The notes: generated by a model not told the origin, from the letters alone. 64,000 nt of DNA from Brenneria populi (GCF_036016195.1 NZ_JAYWTM010000001.1:186001-250000), one strand, 5' to 3'; numbered from the stretch's first letter, positions 40,804 through 50,724 are shown. Program-made: numbers and translations.

Positions 40804-42690
40804 ATGAAATACAAGACATTAGCCAGTGAGATACTTGAAAATGTTGGCGGCCGCGGTAATATAAATAGCGTAATACACTGCGCTACGCGGCTGCGTTTTA
40901 AATTAAAGGACAGCAAAAAAGCAAATATTTCAGCGCTTAAAGATAATCCTGAAATTATCATGGTGCTGGAAAGTGGCGGTCAGTTTCAGATTGTCGTAGG
41001 CAATCATGTCGGCGAGGTTTATCAGGATTTCCTCGAGGTGTCTGGTATTGGCGAGTCATCCAATTCCGGTTCGGGAAATCAGGAGAACGGCGCTAAAGAG
41101 AATATATTCTCGCGCTTTATCGATATTATCGCCGGTATTTTCACCCCGCTAATGGGCGTTATGGCGGCTTCCGGTATATTAAAGGGTTTTTTAGCGTTAA
41201 GCCTGGCCTGTGGCTGGCTAGTGGAAAGTAGCGGAGTCTACAAGCTGTTATTTTCCGCCAGCGATGCGCTATTTTATTTTTTTCCGATTATTCTTGGTTA
41301 TACCGCAGGTAAAAAATTCGGCGGCAATACTTTCGTCACCATGGCGATTGGCGGCGCGTTGGTGCATCCGACCATGATTGCCGAATTTAACGCCATGTCG
41401 GCGGCGGATTATCAGCGTTTATATTTTTTCGGCATCCCAATTACGTTTATTAACTATGCGTCATCGGTTATTCCGATTATTTTCGCCTCATGGGTTTCCT
41501 GTAAACTGGAAAAACCGCTGAACGCCTTCCTGCACGCCAATATCCGTAACTTCCTTACGCCGGCACTGTGTTTATTAATTACCGTGCCGCTGACGTTTTT
41601 AGCTATCGGTCCGGTAACCACCTGGCTGAGTTATCAGCTGGCGCATGGCTATCAGATGATCTATGGCGCCAACCAGACCATTGCCGGCGGTTTTATGGGC
41701 GGCCTGTGGCAGATTTTCGTTATGTTCGGGCTGCATTGGGGATTCGTCCCGCTGATGATCAACAACTTCAGCGCATTGGGGCATGACACCCTGATCGCGG
41801 TATTGACGCCGGCGGTGTTGGCGCAGGCCGGTTCGGCGCTGGGCGTATCCTTGCGCACCCGCGATGCAAAGCTGAAAGGCATTGCCGGGTCGGCGTTTCC
41901 GGCGGGGATCTTCGGCATCACTGAACCGGCTATTTACGGCGTCAATCTGCCTTTGCGTCGTCCGTTTATTTTCGGCTGCGTCGGCGGCGCGGCGGGCGGC
42001 GCGATCGCCGGCTATTTCGGCGCCACCCAATACTCTTTCGGTCTACCCAGCATCTTCGCCTTTACGCAAATGATCCCCGCGACCGGAATGGATAACTCCG
42101 TCTGGGGCGCTATCATCGGTACGGCCGTCGCCTTTGCGTTCGCCGCGCTGGCCAGCTATCTGTTCGGGATAAAAACGGCGCCGGCGCAGGATATTCCGGC
42201 GGCTGCGGCCGAGCAGAAAAACACCGGGCCGGTACGTCAGCTGGCTATCGGCAGCCCGATCGCCGGAGAGAGCTATCCATTGGAGCAGGTCGGCGATCAG
42301 ACCTTCGCCAGCGGTCTGTTGGGTAAAGGGATCGCCATCAAGCCGCAGAGCGGGCGAGTGGTTTCTCCGGTCGATGGCACGGTTGCCTCGCTGTTCAAAA
42401 CCAATCATGCGATTGGCCTGGCATCGGACGACGGCGCTGAAATATTGATTCACGTCGGCATTGATACGGTAAAGCTGAACGGACAGCATTTTATCGCCCA
42501 TGTTAAAGCCGGGGATAGGGTAAAACGCGGCGATCTGCTGGTGGAGTTCGATTTTCAGGCCATTGAGGCGGCGGGGTACGACACCACCACGCCGGTCATC
42601 ATCACCAACGGCGAGGATTATATCGATGTGTTGCCTGTGGCGACGGGCTTCGTCGAGGAACAGGCGCCGTTGTTAACGTTAGTTCGCTGA
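40804..42690 (+). CDS. bglF: Beta-glucoside PTS permease EIIBCA
   Basis: A 628-residue three-domain permease (E. coli BglF 625) that takes up and phosphorylates aryl-beta-glucosides and phosphorylates BglG when sugar is absent. IIB domain: residues 1-85 with phospho-Cys26 in I-H-C-A-T-R-L-R-F. IIC membrane domain: about 100-460, with G-I-T-E-P-A-I-Y-G-V. IIA domain: 475-628 with phospho-His in E-I-L-I-H-V-G-I-D-T (His550). Confidence 0.94.
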   Translation: MKYKTLASEILENVGGRGNINSVIHCATRLRFKLKDSKKANISALKDNPEIIMVLESGGQFQIVVGNHVGEVYQDFLEVSGIGESSNSGSGNQENGAKENIFSRFIDIIAGIFTPLMGVMAASGILKGFLALSLACGWLVESSGVYKLLFSASDALFYFFPIILGYTAGKKFGGNTFVTMAIGGALVHPTMIAEFNAMSAADYQRLYFFGIPITFINYASSVIPIIFASWVSCKLEKPLNAFLHANIRNFLTPALCLLITVPLTFLAIGPVTTWLSYQLAHGYQMIYGANQTIAGGFMGGLWQIFVMFGLHWGFVPLMINNFSALGHDTLIAVLTPAVLAQAGSALGVSLRTRDAKLKGIAGSAFPAGIFGITEPAIYGVNLPLRRPFIFGCVGGAAGGAIAGYFGATQYSFGLPSIFAFTQMIPATGMDNSVWGAIIGTAVAFAFAALASYLFGIKTAPAQDIPAAAAEQKNTGPVRQLAIGSPIAGESYPLEQVGDQTFASGLLGKGIAIKPQSGRVVSPVDGTVASLFKTNHAIGLASDDGAEILIHVGIDTVKLNGQHFIAHVKAGDRVKRGDLLVEFDFQAIEAAGYDTTTPVIITNGEDYIDVLPVATGFVEEQAPLLTLVR

Positions 42691-42730
42691 TTTAAAACAT
42701 TTAACCCCCGAATTGGGAAGGAGATTAAAA

Positions 42731-44125
42731 ATGAGTCATCGTTTTCCTGACGGTTTTTTATGGGGCGGCGCGATTGCGGCCAATCAGGCCGAGGGCGCTT
42801 ACTTAACCGACGGTAAAGGGCTATCCACCTCCGATTTGCAGCCGCAGGGCGTGTTTGGCGAAATAGTGGAAAGGACGGAGGGCGATAGCGGCATCAAAGA
42901 TGTGGCGATCGATTTTTATCACCGCTACCCGGAAGATATCGCGCTATTTGCGGAGATGGGCTTTAAGTGCCTGCGCACCTCGATCGCCTGGACGCGTATT
43001 TTTCCGCAGGGCGATGAGGACACGCCCAACGAAGCCGGGCTGGCATTTTACGATCGCCTGTTTGACGAAATGGCCAAACACCGCATTCAGCCGCTGGTGA
43101 CGTTATCGCATTATGAAATGCCGTACGGGCTGGTGAAAAACTACGGCGGCTGGGGCAATCGTCAGGTAATCGCTTTTTTTGAACGCTATGCGCGCACGGT
43201 GTTCCAGCGTTTTCAGCATAAGGTTAAATACTGGCTGACGTTTAACGAAATCAATATGTCGCTGCATGCGCCCTTTACCGGCGTCGGTCTGCCGGAAAAC
43301 AGCGACAAGGCGGCCATTTATCAGGCCATCCATCACCAACTGGTCGCCAGCGCGAAAGCGGTCAAGGCCTGCCATGAAATTATTCCCGATGCCAAGATCG
43401 GCAACATGCTGCTGGGCGGATTGCTCTATCCGCTGAGCTGCAAACCGGCCGATGTGCTGGAAACCTTGCAACAGAACCGGGAGTGGATGTTCTTTGGCGA
43501 CGTCCAGGCGCGCGGCGCTTACCCGGCCTATATGAAACGTTTCTTTAAACAGCGCGCCATCGAATTGCAGATAACGGATGACGATCGGCAGTCGCTACGG
43601 GAAACCGTCGACTTCATCTCCTTCAGCTATTACATGACCGGCTGCGTGACGACCGACGAAGAGCTTAACCAGAAAGCGCGCGCCAATATCCTGAATATGG
43701 TGCCGAACCCCCATCTGGCGAGTTCGGAGTGGGGCTGGCAGATCGATCCCGAAGGGCTGCGCATCCTGCTGAACGTGCTGTATGACCGTTATCAGAAACC
43801 GCTGTTTATCGTGGAGAACGGGCTGGGCGCCAAAGACCGGATTGAAAGCGACGGCGGCATCAATGACGACTATCGCATTCAGTACCTGAATGACCACCTG
43901 ATCCAGGTGGCGGAAGCGCTGGAGGACGGCGTCGAGGTGCTGGGCTATACCAGTTGGGGACCGATCGATCTGGTCAGCGCCTCGAAAGCGGAAATGTCGA
44001 AACGCTACGGCTTTATTTATGTCGATCGCGATGATCAAGGGTGCGGCACGCTGGAGCGGCGGCGTAAGAAAAGTTTTTACTGGTACCGCGATGTGATCAA
44101 CAGCAACGGCGGTGCGCTGAAGTAG
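42731..44125 (+). CDS. bglB: 6-phospho-beta-glucosidase, GH1
   Basis: A 464-residue GH1 enzyme that cleaves phosphorylated beta-glucosides delivered by BglF to glucose-6-phosphate and the aglycone. The acid/base Glu is in L-T-F-N-E-I-N near residue 178 and the nucleophile Glu in F-I-V-E-N-G-L-G near 362. N-terminal F-P-D-G-F-L-W-G-G-A is the GH1 signature. I chose the ATG at 42731, which lies behind GGAGATT; the longer frame starts inside that site. It follows bglF after 40 bp. Confidence 0.94.
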   Translation: MSHRFPDGFLWGGAIAANQAEGAYLTDGKGLSTSDLQPQGVFGEIVERTEGDSGIKDVAIDFYHRYPEDIALFAEMGFKCLRTSIAWTRIFPQGDEDTPNEAGLAFYDRLFDEMAKHRIQPLVTLSHYEMPYGLVKNYGGWGNRQVIAFFERYARTVFQRFQHKVKYWLTFNEINMSLHAPFTGVGLPENSDKAAIYQAIHHQLVASAKAVKACHEIIPDAKIGNMLLGGLLYPLSCKPADVLETLQQNREWMFFGDVQARGAYPAYMKRFFKQRAIELQITDDDRQSLRETVDFISFSYYMTGCVTTDEELNQKARANILNMVPNPHLASSEWGWQIDPEGLRILLNVLYDRYQKPLFIVENGLGAKDRIESDGGINDDYRIQYLNDHLIQVAEALEDGVEVLGYTSWGPIDLVSASKAEMSKRYGFIYVDRDDQGCGTLERRRKKSFYWYRDVINSNGGALK

Positions 44126-44202
44126 GTGCTGCGCGCCGTTTCGTCGGCCGGGGCCGTTAAGGCGTCGGCCATCGGTGTTATCCCTGTTGAACGGATCTTG
44201 AC

Positions 44203-45897
44203 ATGAATAGACGAGAGTTACTGATAAAGGCCGCCGTGGTCGCTTCCTGCATCAAAGTCTTGCCGATAGCGGGAGCGCAGGCGAAAACGGCAGCGCCTGC
44301 GCGGGCGAACAGCGCCGACGCCGCGTTGACGCCGGCGCAGCGTTATCTGCAACTGGCTGAATCCTTAAAGCCGACGCTGTCGGAAGTCTCTTATCCGCCG
44401 CTGGCGGTGGTGGAGCCGAAAGCGGACAAAAGCCACATGCTGGGTTACGTCATGCAGAAAACCGGCGGCATCGACGCGTTAGCCCAGCGTACTTTTAAGA
44501 CGGGAGACAGCGTGATCGTCGATTTCGGCGATCACTATACGGGGTTCTTAACGTTTTTATTAGGTTGGAAGGGCGTTTCCTGTGATTCCCCGGCGCGTTT
44601 ACGTTTGACCTTTGGCGAAGTGGTCACTGATGTTGCGGAACCTCTTTATCCTTATAACGGCTGGATTAGCGCGGCCTGGCTGCCGGAAGAGATCGTCAAT
44701 GTCGATTTTCTGCCCGCGCCGGTAAGGATTGCCCGCCGGCAATCTTTTCGCTATGTGAAAATTGACGTCATTGCGACTTCATCCAACTTTAGCGTCACAT
44801 TTGATGATATCCGGGTTCAGGCGGTGTCATCGGCCGGCGAGGATAAACACCTTCCGGCGCAGTATGACGGACCTTTATGGCGGGATATCGATAAGGCCAG
44901 TATCAGGACGCTGCATGAATGCATGCAGACGGTTTTCGAAGATGGCCCGAAACGGGATCGCCGCCTATGGTTGGGCGATCTGCGCCTACAGGCTTTGGCT
45001 AACTATGTCAGTTTCAACAATACGGATTTGGTGCGCCGCTGCCTGTATCTGTTTGCCGGCCTGCAACGCGATGATGGCTATGTGACGGCCTGTGTTTATG
45101 AAAAGCCCGTCCCGAGAATAGGCGAGGTGGTATTACTTGATTATGCCGCGCTGTTCGGCTGCGTTTTGCTGGATTATTTCCACGCCAGCCGGGATAAAAC
45201 CACCGTTGTTGAACTGTGGCCGATAGCGAAAAAGCAAATTGAGCTGCTGTTGCGGCATGTGAATTCGGATGGCGTATTTATTATTCCGGAAAAAGATTAT
45301 GTATTTATCGACTGGAACACTGGGGAGGATCAGGCCGCGGCGACGCAAGGAATGGACAAACAGACCGCGATGCAGGGATTGTTGATCTATAGCTGTCGGC
45401 GTTTGGTTGAACTGGCAAAGGTGATTTCCCCGACGGAGAATATGGACGGCGTCGTTGATAAAATAACCAAAATGACCGCAGCGGCTAAAAACGTATTTTA
45501 CGATCCGACATTACAGCTATTTATTAGCGGCGGAAACCGGCAAATATCCTGGGCGTCGCAAATATGGATGGCATTGGCTAATGTATTACCGCAGAAAGAG
45601 ACCGCGATTTCTTTACGGAAAGTCATGGCGACGCCTGAGGCAATTCGGCCGCTGACGCCTTATTTATATCATCATATGGTTGATGCGCTGGTGCAAAGCG
45701 GATTAACCACGCAGGCTAAAGAATTAGTCGAAAACTATTGGGGAGGAATGATAAAAGCAGGAGCGGATACCTTCTGGGAAGCCTTCGATCCGGACAATCC
45801 TCAGGCTTCGCCTTATGGCAGTAAACAAATTAATAGTTATTGTCACGCGTGGAGTTGTACGCCGAGTTATTTTATTCGTAACCAATTTAGGAAATAA
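44203..45897 (+). CDS. Exported GH78-like alpha-L-rhamnosidase
   Basis: A 564-residue six-hairpin glycosidase related to bacterial alpha-L-rhamnosidases. An N-terminal beta-sandwich region (about 60-210) is followed by an alpha/alpha-barrel. The barrel has F-E-D-G-P-K-R-D-R-R-L-W-L-G-D near residue 246, equivalent to the acid-containing motif of GH78, and T-F-W-E-A-F-D-P near 524 with the probable general base Glu. The N-terminus M-N-R-R-E-L-L-I-K-A-A resembles a Tat signal, so folded export to the periplasm is likely; a lipobox-like A-S-C is present but weak. Being inside the bgl operon, it may strip rhamnose from plant glycosides such as rutinosides before uptake (inference). Confidence 0.75.
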   Translation: MNRRELLIKAAVVASCIKVLPIAGAQAKTAAPARANSADAALTPAQRYLQLAESLKPTLSEVSYPPLAVVEPKADKSHMLGYVMQKTGGIDALAQRTFKTGDSVIVDFGDHYTGFLTFLLGWKGVSCDSPARLRLTFGEVVTDVAEPLYPYNGWISAAWLPEEIVNVDFLPAPVRIARRQSFRYVKIDVIATSSNFSVTFDDIRVQAVSSAGEDKHLPAQYDGPLWRDIDKASIRTLHECMQTVFEDGPKRDRRLWLGDLRLQALANYVSFNNTDLVRRCLYLFAGLQRDDGYVTACVYEKPVPRIGEVVLLDYAALFGCVLLDYFHASRDKTTVVELWPIAKKQIELLLRHVNSDGVFIIPEKDYVFIDWNTGEDQAAATQGMDKQTAMQGLLIYSCRRLVELAKVISPTENMDGVVDKITKMTAAAKNVFYDPTLQLFISGGNRQISWASQIWMALANVLPQKETAISLRKVMATPEAIRPLTPYLYHHMVDALVQSGLTTQAKELVENYWGGMIKAGADTFWEAFDPDNPQASPYGSKQINSYCHAWSCTPSYFIRNQFRK

Positions 45898-46024
45898 AAA
45901 AACACAGATACTACATAGGTGCGGCTAGCGCACGGAAATTTTTATTATAAATCGTTCATAGATGCTGTCGACGGCATCGTAGGTTGTTTTTTATTTTAAC
46001 TCCGTACTTTATCGGGAAAACATT

Positions 46025-47635
46025 ATGCGTAAAAAACACTGCTCTCTGAAACTGATTGTATTATTAATCTCTTCGGTAATTTTATCTAATAGTGCGATAG
46101 CGGCAACATTAACCATAGAAGAAAGATTGGCCCTATTGGAAAAGGAGTTGGCGGAGAATAAACAAGAGTTACGCTCGACCAAAAAAGAGCTGCGGGAATA
46201 TAAGGCGATAGCCGAAAGCCGGCGGACAGCGGTAGCCGCCGGCAGTATTGAAAAACCGACCGGGCAGGAGCGTATTGTCACCGAAGTGGTTCAGACTCAG
46301 CCGGCAGGAACGCCGCAGACGGCGGCCGCGACGGAACAAAAATCGCTGACGCTGCATGAACTCAGCAAATTTATCAAAGATGATATCGGCTTCAACTACC
46401 GAGGATATTTCCGTTCGGGATGGGCGACCGGTACGCGCGGCGCGCCGAAGTCTTACGCGATTGGTTCGGTGGGGCGCTTCGGCAACGAAAACGGCGCCTG
46501 GTTCGATCTGGAATTGTCGCAGAAAGTCTATGATCAAAATGGAAAAACGGCTAAGGCCGTGGTGATGCTGGATGGTAATGTCGGTTTGCAATACAGCAGC
46601 GGATGGTTTGACAAAGATTCGGAAAATGTACTGGCATTTTCAGATATCTATCTGACCACAAAAGGCTTTTTACCATTCGCGCCGGAAGCCGACTTCTGGG
46701 TGGGTAAACACAACATGCCGGTCTATGAAATTCAGATGCTGGACTGGAAGAGCCACCGCACCAACGCGGGGGCCGGCGTGGGTATTGAGAATTGGCAACT
46801 CGGGCCCGGCAAGCTGAATGTGTCGTTGACGCGCCAGGATCTTAACGCGCATGCGGTGGATTACGATACGTCGAACAATACGCAGCAGGTTAATACCAAC
46901 TCCGTCGACCTGCGCTATAAAGAACTCCCGCTGTGGGATAAAGCCACGCTGGAAGTTTTCGGCAGATATGCGATGGCGAATCATAACGATACCACGCGCA
47001 GCAATGAAAATGACGGCAGTTATTACAGCGTGAAGGATGCCTGGCATACCGGCGTTATTTTAAGACAGAATTTCGCTGACGGCGGCTTTAATGAGTTTAC
47101 CCTGCAAGGGGCGGATAACTCCATCGCCAGCGGCTATGCGCTTATTTCCGACGCCAACCCTTCCTATGGTTATAACGACGACTATTATGGCGAGCACAGC
47201 TATGGAAAAGCGTTCCGCCTAATCTCTCAGGGCGAGATGTATTTGCATCCGAAAGTGATTATGGCTAATGCGCTGGTCTATTCCCGCGGCAGTGATATCT
47301 ACAGTTATGACACCGGCGCCCATACCGACTTTGAAAGCGTGCGCGCGGTTATTCGTCCTGCCTATATATGGGAAAATAATAATCAAACCGGCGTGGAATT
47401 GGGGTGGTTTGATCAGAAAAATAAAGTGGGCGGCGCGGAATATCATGAGTCCGGTTATAAAACCACGCTGTTTCATACCATCAAAGTGGATACCAGTATG
47501 CTGACGTCTCGTCCTGAAATTCGTTTCTATGGCACTTATCTGAAGGCGTTGGATAACGAGATAAGCCAATTCCAGTTTGCGGATAGTAAAAGCGATCAGT
47601 TTACCGTGGGGGTGCAGGCGGAAGTTTGGTGGTGA
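46025..47635 (+). CDS. bglH: Carbohydrate-specific outer membrane porin BglH
   Basis: A 536-residue LamB-family porin (E. coli BglH 538). It has a signal peptide (cleavage after A-I-A-A near 27), a short coiled coil rich in Glu, Lys and Leu (30-65) and a Thr/Gln/Ala linker. The beta-barrel begins with D-I-G-F-N-Y-R-G-Y-F-R-S-G-W and ends in aromatic W-W, as outer membrane barrels do. Segments such as F-L-P-F-A-P-E-A-D-F-W-V-G-K-H and L-T-S-R-P-E-I-R-F-Y are shared with E. coli BglH. It should admit bulky beta-glucosides. The coiled coil likely reaches into the periplasm. Confidence 0.93.
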   Translation: MRKKHCSLKLIVLLISSVILSNSAIAATLTIEERLALLEKELAENKQELRSTKKELREYKAIAESRRTAVAAGSIEKPTGQERIVTEVVQTQPAGTPQTAAATEQKSLTLHELSKFIKDDIGFNYRGYFRSGWATGTRGAPKSYAIGSVGRFGNENGAWFDLELSQKVYDQNGKTAKAVVMLDGNVGLQYSSGWFDKDSENVLAFSDIYLTTKGFLPFAPEADFWVGKHNMPVYEIQMLDWKSHRTNAGAGVGIENWQLGPGKLNVSLTRQDLNAHAVDYDTSNNTQQVNTNSVDLRYKELPLWDKATLEVFGRYAMANHNDTTRSNENDGSYYSVKDAWHTGVILRQNFADGGFNEFTLQGADNSIASGYALISDANPSYGYNDDYYGEHSYGKAFRLISQGEMYLHPKVIMANALVYSRGSDIYSYDTGAHTDFESVRAVIRPAYIWENNNQTGVELGWFDQKNKVGGAEYHESGYKTTLFHTIKVDTSMLTSRPEIRFYGTYLKALDNEISQFQFADSKSDQFTVGVQAEVWW

Positions 47636-47778
47636 CGAACGGTTATTTATATAACTGCCGTGGGTGAGGCTATTCTCGTCTCTGGCAGTGCAATGTTTGT
47701 CAGCATATTCGTACGAATATCCAGACATTGAATAATAGAGAAGCATGTCTGGATATCATTATAGGTAAGGGTTGAATA

Positions 47779-48798
47779 ATGAATAAACACTGTTCAATAA
47801 AAGCGCGATTACACGCCGTAGTGGCTCTATTTTGGATCATGCTTCTGGGAGCGCCGGCGATTGTGAGCGCGCAGCCTCTGTTTGATGTCGCCGCGCATAA
47901 ACAGATTCGCGTAATGATAAGCAGCGATGCCAAGAACGAAGCGGATGATGATTTTGCGGTGGCGCATGCGCTGCTGACGCCGACCTTTCAGGTTAAGGGG
48001 GTCATCGCCGCCCACTATGCCCGCAGCGCGCCGTTAATGAAACGCGATTCCGGCGCCAGCATGGAAAATAGCTATCAGGAGTTGAAGCATCTGCTGACTC
48101 TCATGGGGAAAACCAGCGTGCCGGTGTATCGCGGCGCGGCGGATGCGCTCAAAAAAGGGGAGACGCCTCCGGCGTTAAGCGAAGGGGCGAAGGCGCTGAT
48201 TAATGAAGCGATGAAGCAGGATAATACTCCGCTGTTTGTGCTGGTGATGGGGCCGGTGACGGATATCGCCGCCGCTTTGCTGGCGGAGCCTCGCATCGCG
48301 CAAAAAATGACGGTGGTATGGATTGGCGGAATGCCCTATCCCAAAGGGGGGTGGGAATACAATATGTTTAATGACCCTGAAAGCGCCAATGTGTTGTTCA
48401 AATCACCGGTGCCGCTATGGCAAGTTCCGCACAATGTCTATATGTCCGTGCGGGTCTCGTTGAGCGAGCTGGCGCTGAAAGTGAAGCCTCAGGGGCCGGT
48501 GGGGGCATATCTCTGGAATCAGCTGATCGAGTTCAATCAGATGATTTCAAACGTGATAAAAGATGTTCCCTGGCCGAAGAGCGAAGTTTGGGTATTAGGA
48601 GACAATCCCTCGGTATCGCTGTTATTGGACGATCACGAATACCACTACACGCTACGCGATGCGCCGCAGTTAAATGGCGATCTTACCTACGCCCCGCAGC
48701 CCGGCGCGCGTCAGATTCGGGTTTATAATCAGGTGGATGTACGCTTCACGCTGGAGGATTTTTACGCCAAACTGGCGCTGGCCTATGGCGGTAAATAA
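47779..48798 (+). CDS. Exported nucleoside-hydrolase-like protein
   Basis: A 339-residue protein with a signal peptide (hydrophobic stretch 13-30, cleavage near V-S-A-Q) and an IUNH/Sde182-like nucleoside hydrolase domain. The N-terminal metal-site motif reads S-S-D-A-K-N-E-A-D-D-D-F-A-V-A-H, a variant of D-x-D-x-x-x-D-D; F-V-L-V-M-G-P-V-T-D-I-A and Y-N-M-F-N-D-P-E-S-A follow as family blocks. Most nucleoside hydrolases are cytosolic, so export is unusual. It is the last gene of the extended bgl operon; the substrate may be a plant riboside or another glycoside, which sequence cannot decide. Confidence 0.78.
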   Translation: MNKHCSIKARLHAVVALFWIMLLGAPAIVSAQPLFDVAAHKQIRVMISSDAKNEADDDFAVAHALLTPTFQVKGVIAAHYARSAPLMKRDSGASMENSYQELKHLLTLMGKTSVPVYRGAADALKKGETPPALSEGAKALINEAMKQDNTPLFVLVMGPVTDIAAALLAEPRIAQKMTVVWIGGMPYPKGGWEYNMFNDPESANVLFKSPVPLWQVPHNVYMSVRVSLSELALKVKPQGPVGAYLWNQLIEFNQMISNVIKDVPWPKSEVWVLGDNPSVSLLLDDHEYHYTLRDAPQLNGDLTYAPQPGARQIRVYNQVDVRFTLEDFYAKLALAYGGK

Positions 48799-49030
48799 CT
48801 ATAGCCGCGCCTCGGACAAGCCGCTGCGGCGGATGCCCGGACGCAGATACCGGCAAACGTCCGGCTATTAATGAGAAACTTCCCGGCGACTCGCTGAGAG
48901 CCATTCTGACATCGTCGGGATGGTTGGGCATAGTCGAGATCTTAATCACAGAAATATTTTGATCATGTTGAATAAATTGAAATTTCCTTCATCCTCTAAG
49001 GGAAACAGGGCGTAACTATTATATGAACGT

Positions 49031-49076
49031 AACCTGACGACGGTTGATTAACAATTAACCGTCGTCAGGTTTTTTT
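49031..49076 (+). terminator. Strong terminator at the end of the bgl operon
   Basis: AACCTGACGACGGTTAAT-type stem: AACCTGACGACGGTT pairs perfectly with AACCGTCGTCAGGTT, followed by a run of T. It lies 232 bp after the last gene. Nothing else is seen in 48799-49225. Confidence 0.92.
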
Positions 49077-49225
49077 ATGAAGGGGGACAGCCGGATAATA
49101 AAGAAGTCAGCAAGAAAGAGTATGTTGGCGCGATAACGCTAATGGCGGCGTCAGCCTCTAACCGGAGCGCCCGGCGTTTTATCTGATGTGATATTTAGAA
49201 ATACTAGATGAGGACAAACATAGAT

Positions 49226-49302
49226 TGGTACGACCGAGTGGACTCGAACCACCGACCCCCACCATGTCAAGGTGGTGCTCTAACCAACTGAGCTACGGTC
49301 GT
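49226..49302 (-). tRNA. tRNA-Val (anticodon GAC)
   Basis: A 77-nt tRNA with encoded CCA. The acceptor stem is ACGACCG/CGGTCGT, the D-arm GCTCAGTTGGTTAGAGC, the anticodon arm CCACC-TTGACAT-GGTGG with GAC at 34-36, and the T-arm GTTCGAGTCC. Apart from the acceptor stem, it equals E. coli valV/valW, which also lie in this map region. Only one copy is present and no integrase is beside it. Confidence 0.96.
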
Positions 49303-49545
49303 ACAGGACAGGTTACGCTTTAATGAACTACGGCCTTCAAGCTAACCTTATGATTAAAAAGCTATTTTTTATCCAAGTATCTGGAATGGACGCTATTATG
49401 GACTGGTCCGGGGTCGATGGCAAGTCCTTTGTCCATCATCCCTTTTCAGATGCTGAATGTTTGGTCAATCAGGTATGCGCCGTTACTGATTTTGGCCTGA
49501 CGGTAAAGCGATTTTCCCTATTACTATGAAAGCGGACTGATAAAA

Positions 49546-50724
49546 ATGAAAAACACATACCTATCGTTAATCGCCGCGGGAGTTCTTGCGGCGATATCCA
49601 TCAACGCCGCCGCGTTGCCCGCCGATTTTCCTACCTCGCCGGCGATGAATGTGCCGGTTAAACAATACGTCACGGCGGTTAACGCCGATAACAGCATCAC
49701 GTTCCGCCTGTTCGCGCCGACGGCGAAAAAAGTCAGCGTATTCACCGGCGCCACGCCTGAGAGCATTGCGTCCCATGCGATGACGAAAGATGAGTCAGGC
49801 GTGTGGTCGTTTAAAACGCCGGCGCTGGCGCCTAACCTGTATGAATATTTTTTCAGCGTGGACGGTTTTCGCACCATTGATACCGGCACGGCGTTTACCA
49901 AGCCGCAGCGGCAGGTGAATACCAGCCTGATCCTGGTGCCGGGGAGTATTTTGGACGTGCGCCAGGTTCCGCACGGCGAGTTAAGAACGCTGACGTATCG
50001 CTCCAACGCATTGCAATCGGAGCGACAGCTGTATGTCTGGACGCCGCCCGGCTATAGCGAAGCCTCTAAGCCGCTGCCGGTGCTCTACTTCTATCACGGC
50101 TTTGGCGATACCGGCGCGTCGGCGGTGGCGCAGGGCCGCATTCCGCAGATAATGGATAATCTGCTGGCGGAGAAAAAGATCGAGCCGATGCTGGTCGTCA
50201 TCCCCGACACGGAAACGGACGTTCCCGGCATCGTCCCGGAAGAATATCCGCCGCAGGAGCGGCGCAAGGCGTTCTACCCGCGTAACGCGCTGGCGGCGGA
50301 CAGGGAGCTGATTCATGACATCATTCCCGAAATCGGCAAGCGGTTTAACGTACGCTCGGATGCGGCGGGGCGGGCGCTGGCCGGGCTATCGCAGGGCGGC
50401 TATCAGGCGCTGGTGTCGGGCATGACGCATCTGGATCACTTTGGCTGGCTGGCGACATTCAGCGGCGTGACGACGGAAACGGTGCCGAACGCCGCCGTAA
50501 CGGCGCAGCTTGCGCGCCCGGAGCAGATCAACCGGCAGTTGCGCGACTTTACCGTGGTTATCGGTGAAAACGACAATGTTACCGGCAAGGATATCGCCGG
50601 GCTTAAAACGCGTCTTGAGGAGAAAGGGGTACATTTCAGCTATACCCAATACGCGAATCTGGGCCATGAAATGGACGTGTGGCGTCCGGCTTATATGGCG
50701 TTCGTGCAAAAGCTGTTTAAGTAA
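49546..50724 (+). CDS. Exported esterase, feruloyl-esterase-like (esterase D family)
   Basis: A 392-residue protein with signal peptide (cleavage near residue 23, I-N-A-A-A-L-P), an N-terminal beta-sandwich domain (about 40-120, related to the CBM48/Fes N-terminal type) and an alpha/beta hydrolase domain. Nucleophile elbow: G-L-S-Q-G-G with Ser282; oxyanion-side segment Y-F-Y-H-G-F-G-D near 181; catalytic His in L-G-H-E-M-D near 374. This architecture is found in feruloyl esterases that release ferulate from plant cell walls and in enterobactin esterases; export and the plant-related neighbourhood favour the former. Confidence 0.75.
   Translation: MKNTYLSLIAAGVLAAISINAAALPADFPTSPAMNVPVKQYVTAVNADNSITFRLFAPTAKKVSVFTGATPESIASHAMTKDESGVWSFKTPALAPNLYEYFFSVDGFRTIDTGTAFTKPQRQVNTSLILVPGSILDVRQVPHGELRTLTYRSNALQSERQLYVWTPPGYSEASKPLPVLYFYHGFGDTGASAVAQGRIPQIMDNLLAEKKIEPMLVVIPDTETDVPGIVPEEYPPQERRKAFYPRNALAADRELIHDIIPEIGKRFNVRSDAAGRALAGLSQGGYQALVSGMTHLDHFGWLATFSGVTTETVPNAAVTAQLARPEQINRQLRDFTVVIGENDNVTGKDIAGLKTRLEEKGVHFSYTQYANLGHEMDVWRPAYMAFVQKLFK

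Noticed and set aside
49226..49302. tRNA-Val as attachment site of an integrated element
   Set aside because: No integrase, no partial tRNA duplication and no element boundary are seen in the flanking sequence.
49323..49529. 68-codon plus-strand frame between tRNA-Val and the esterase gene
   Set aside because: No recognisable domain or ribosome binding site, and it starts about 20 bp upstream of the 5' end of the opposite-strand tRNA, where that tRNA's promoter should lie; possible but unsupported.
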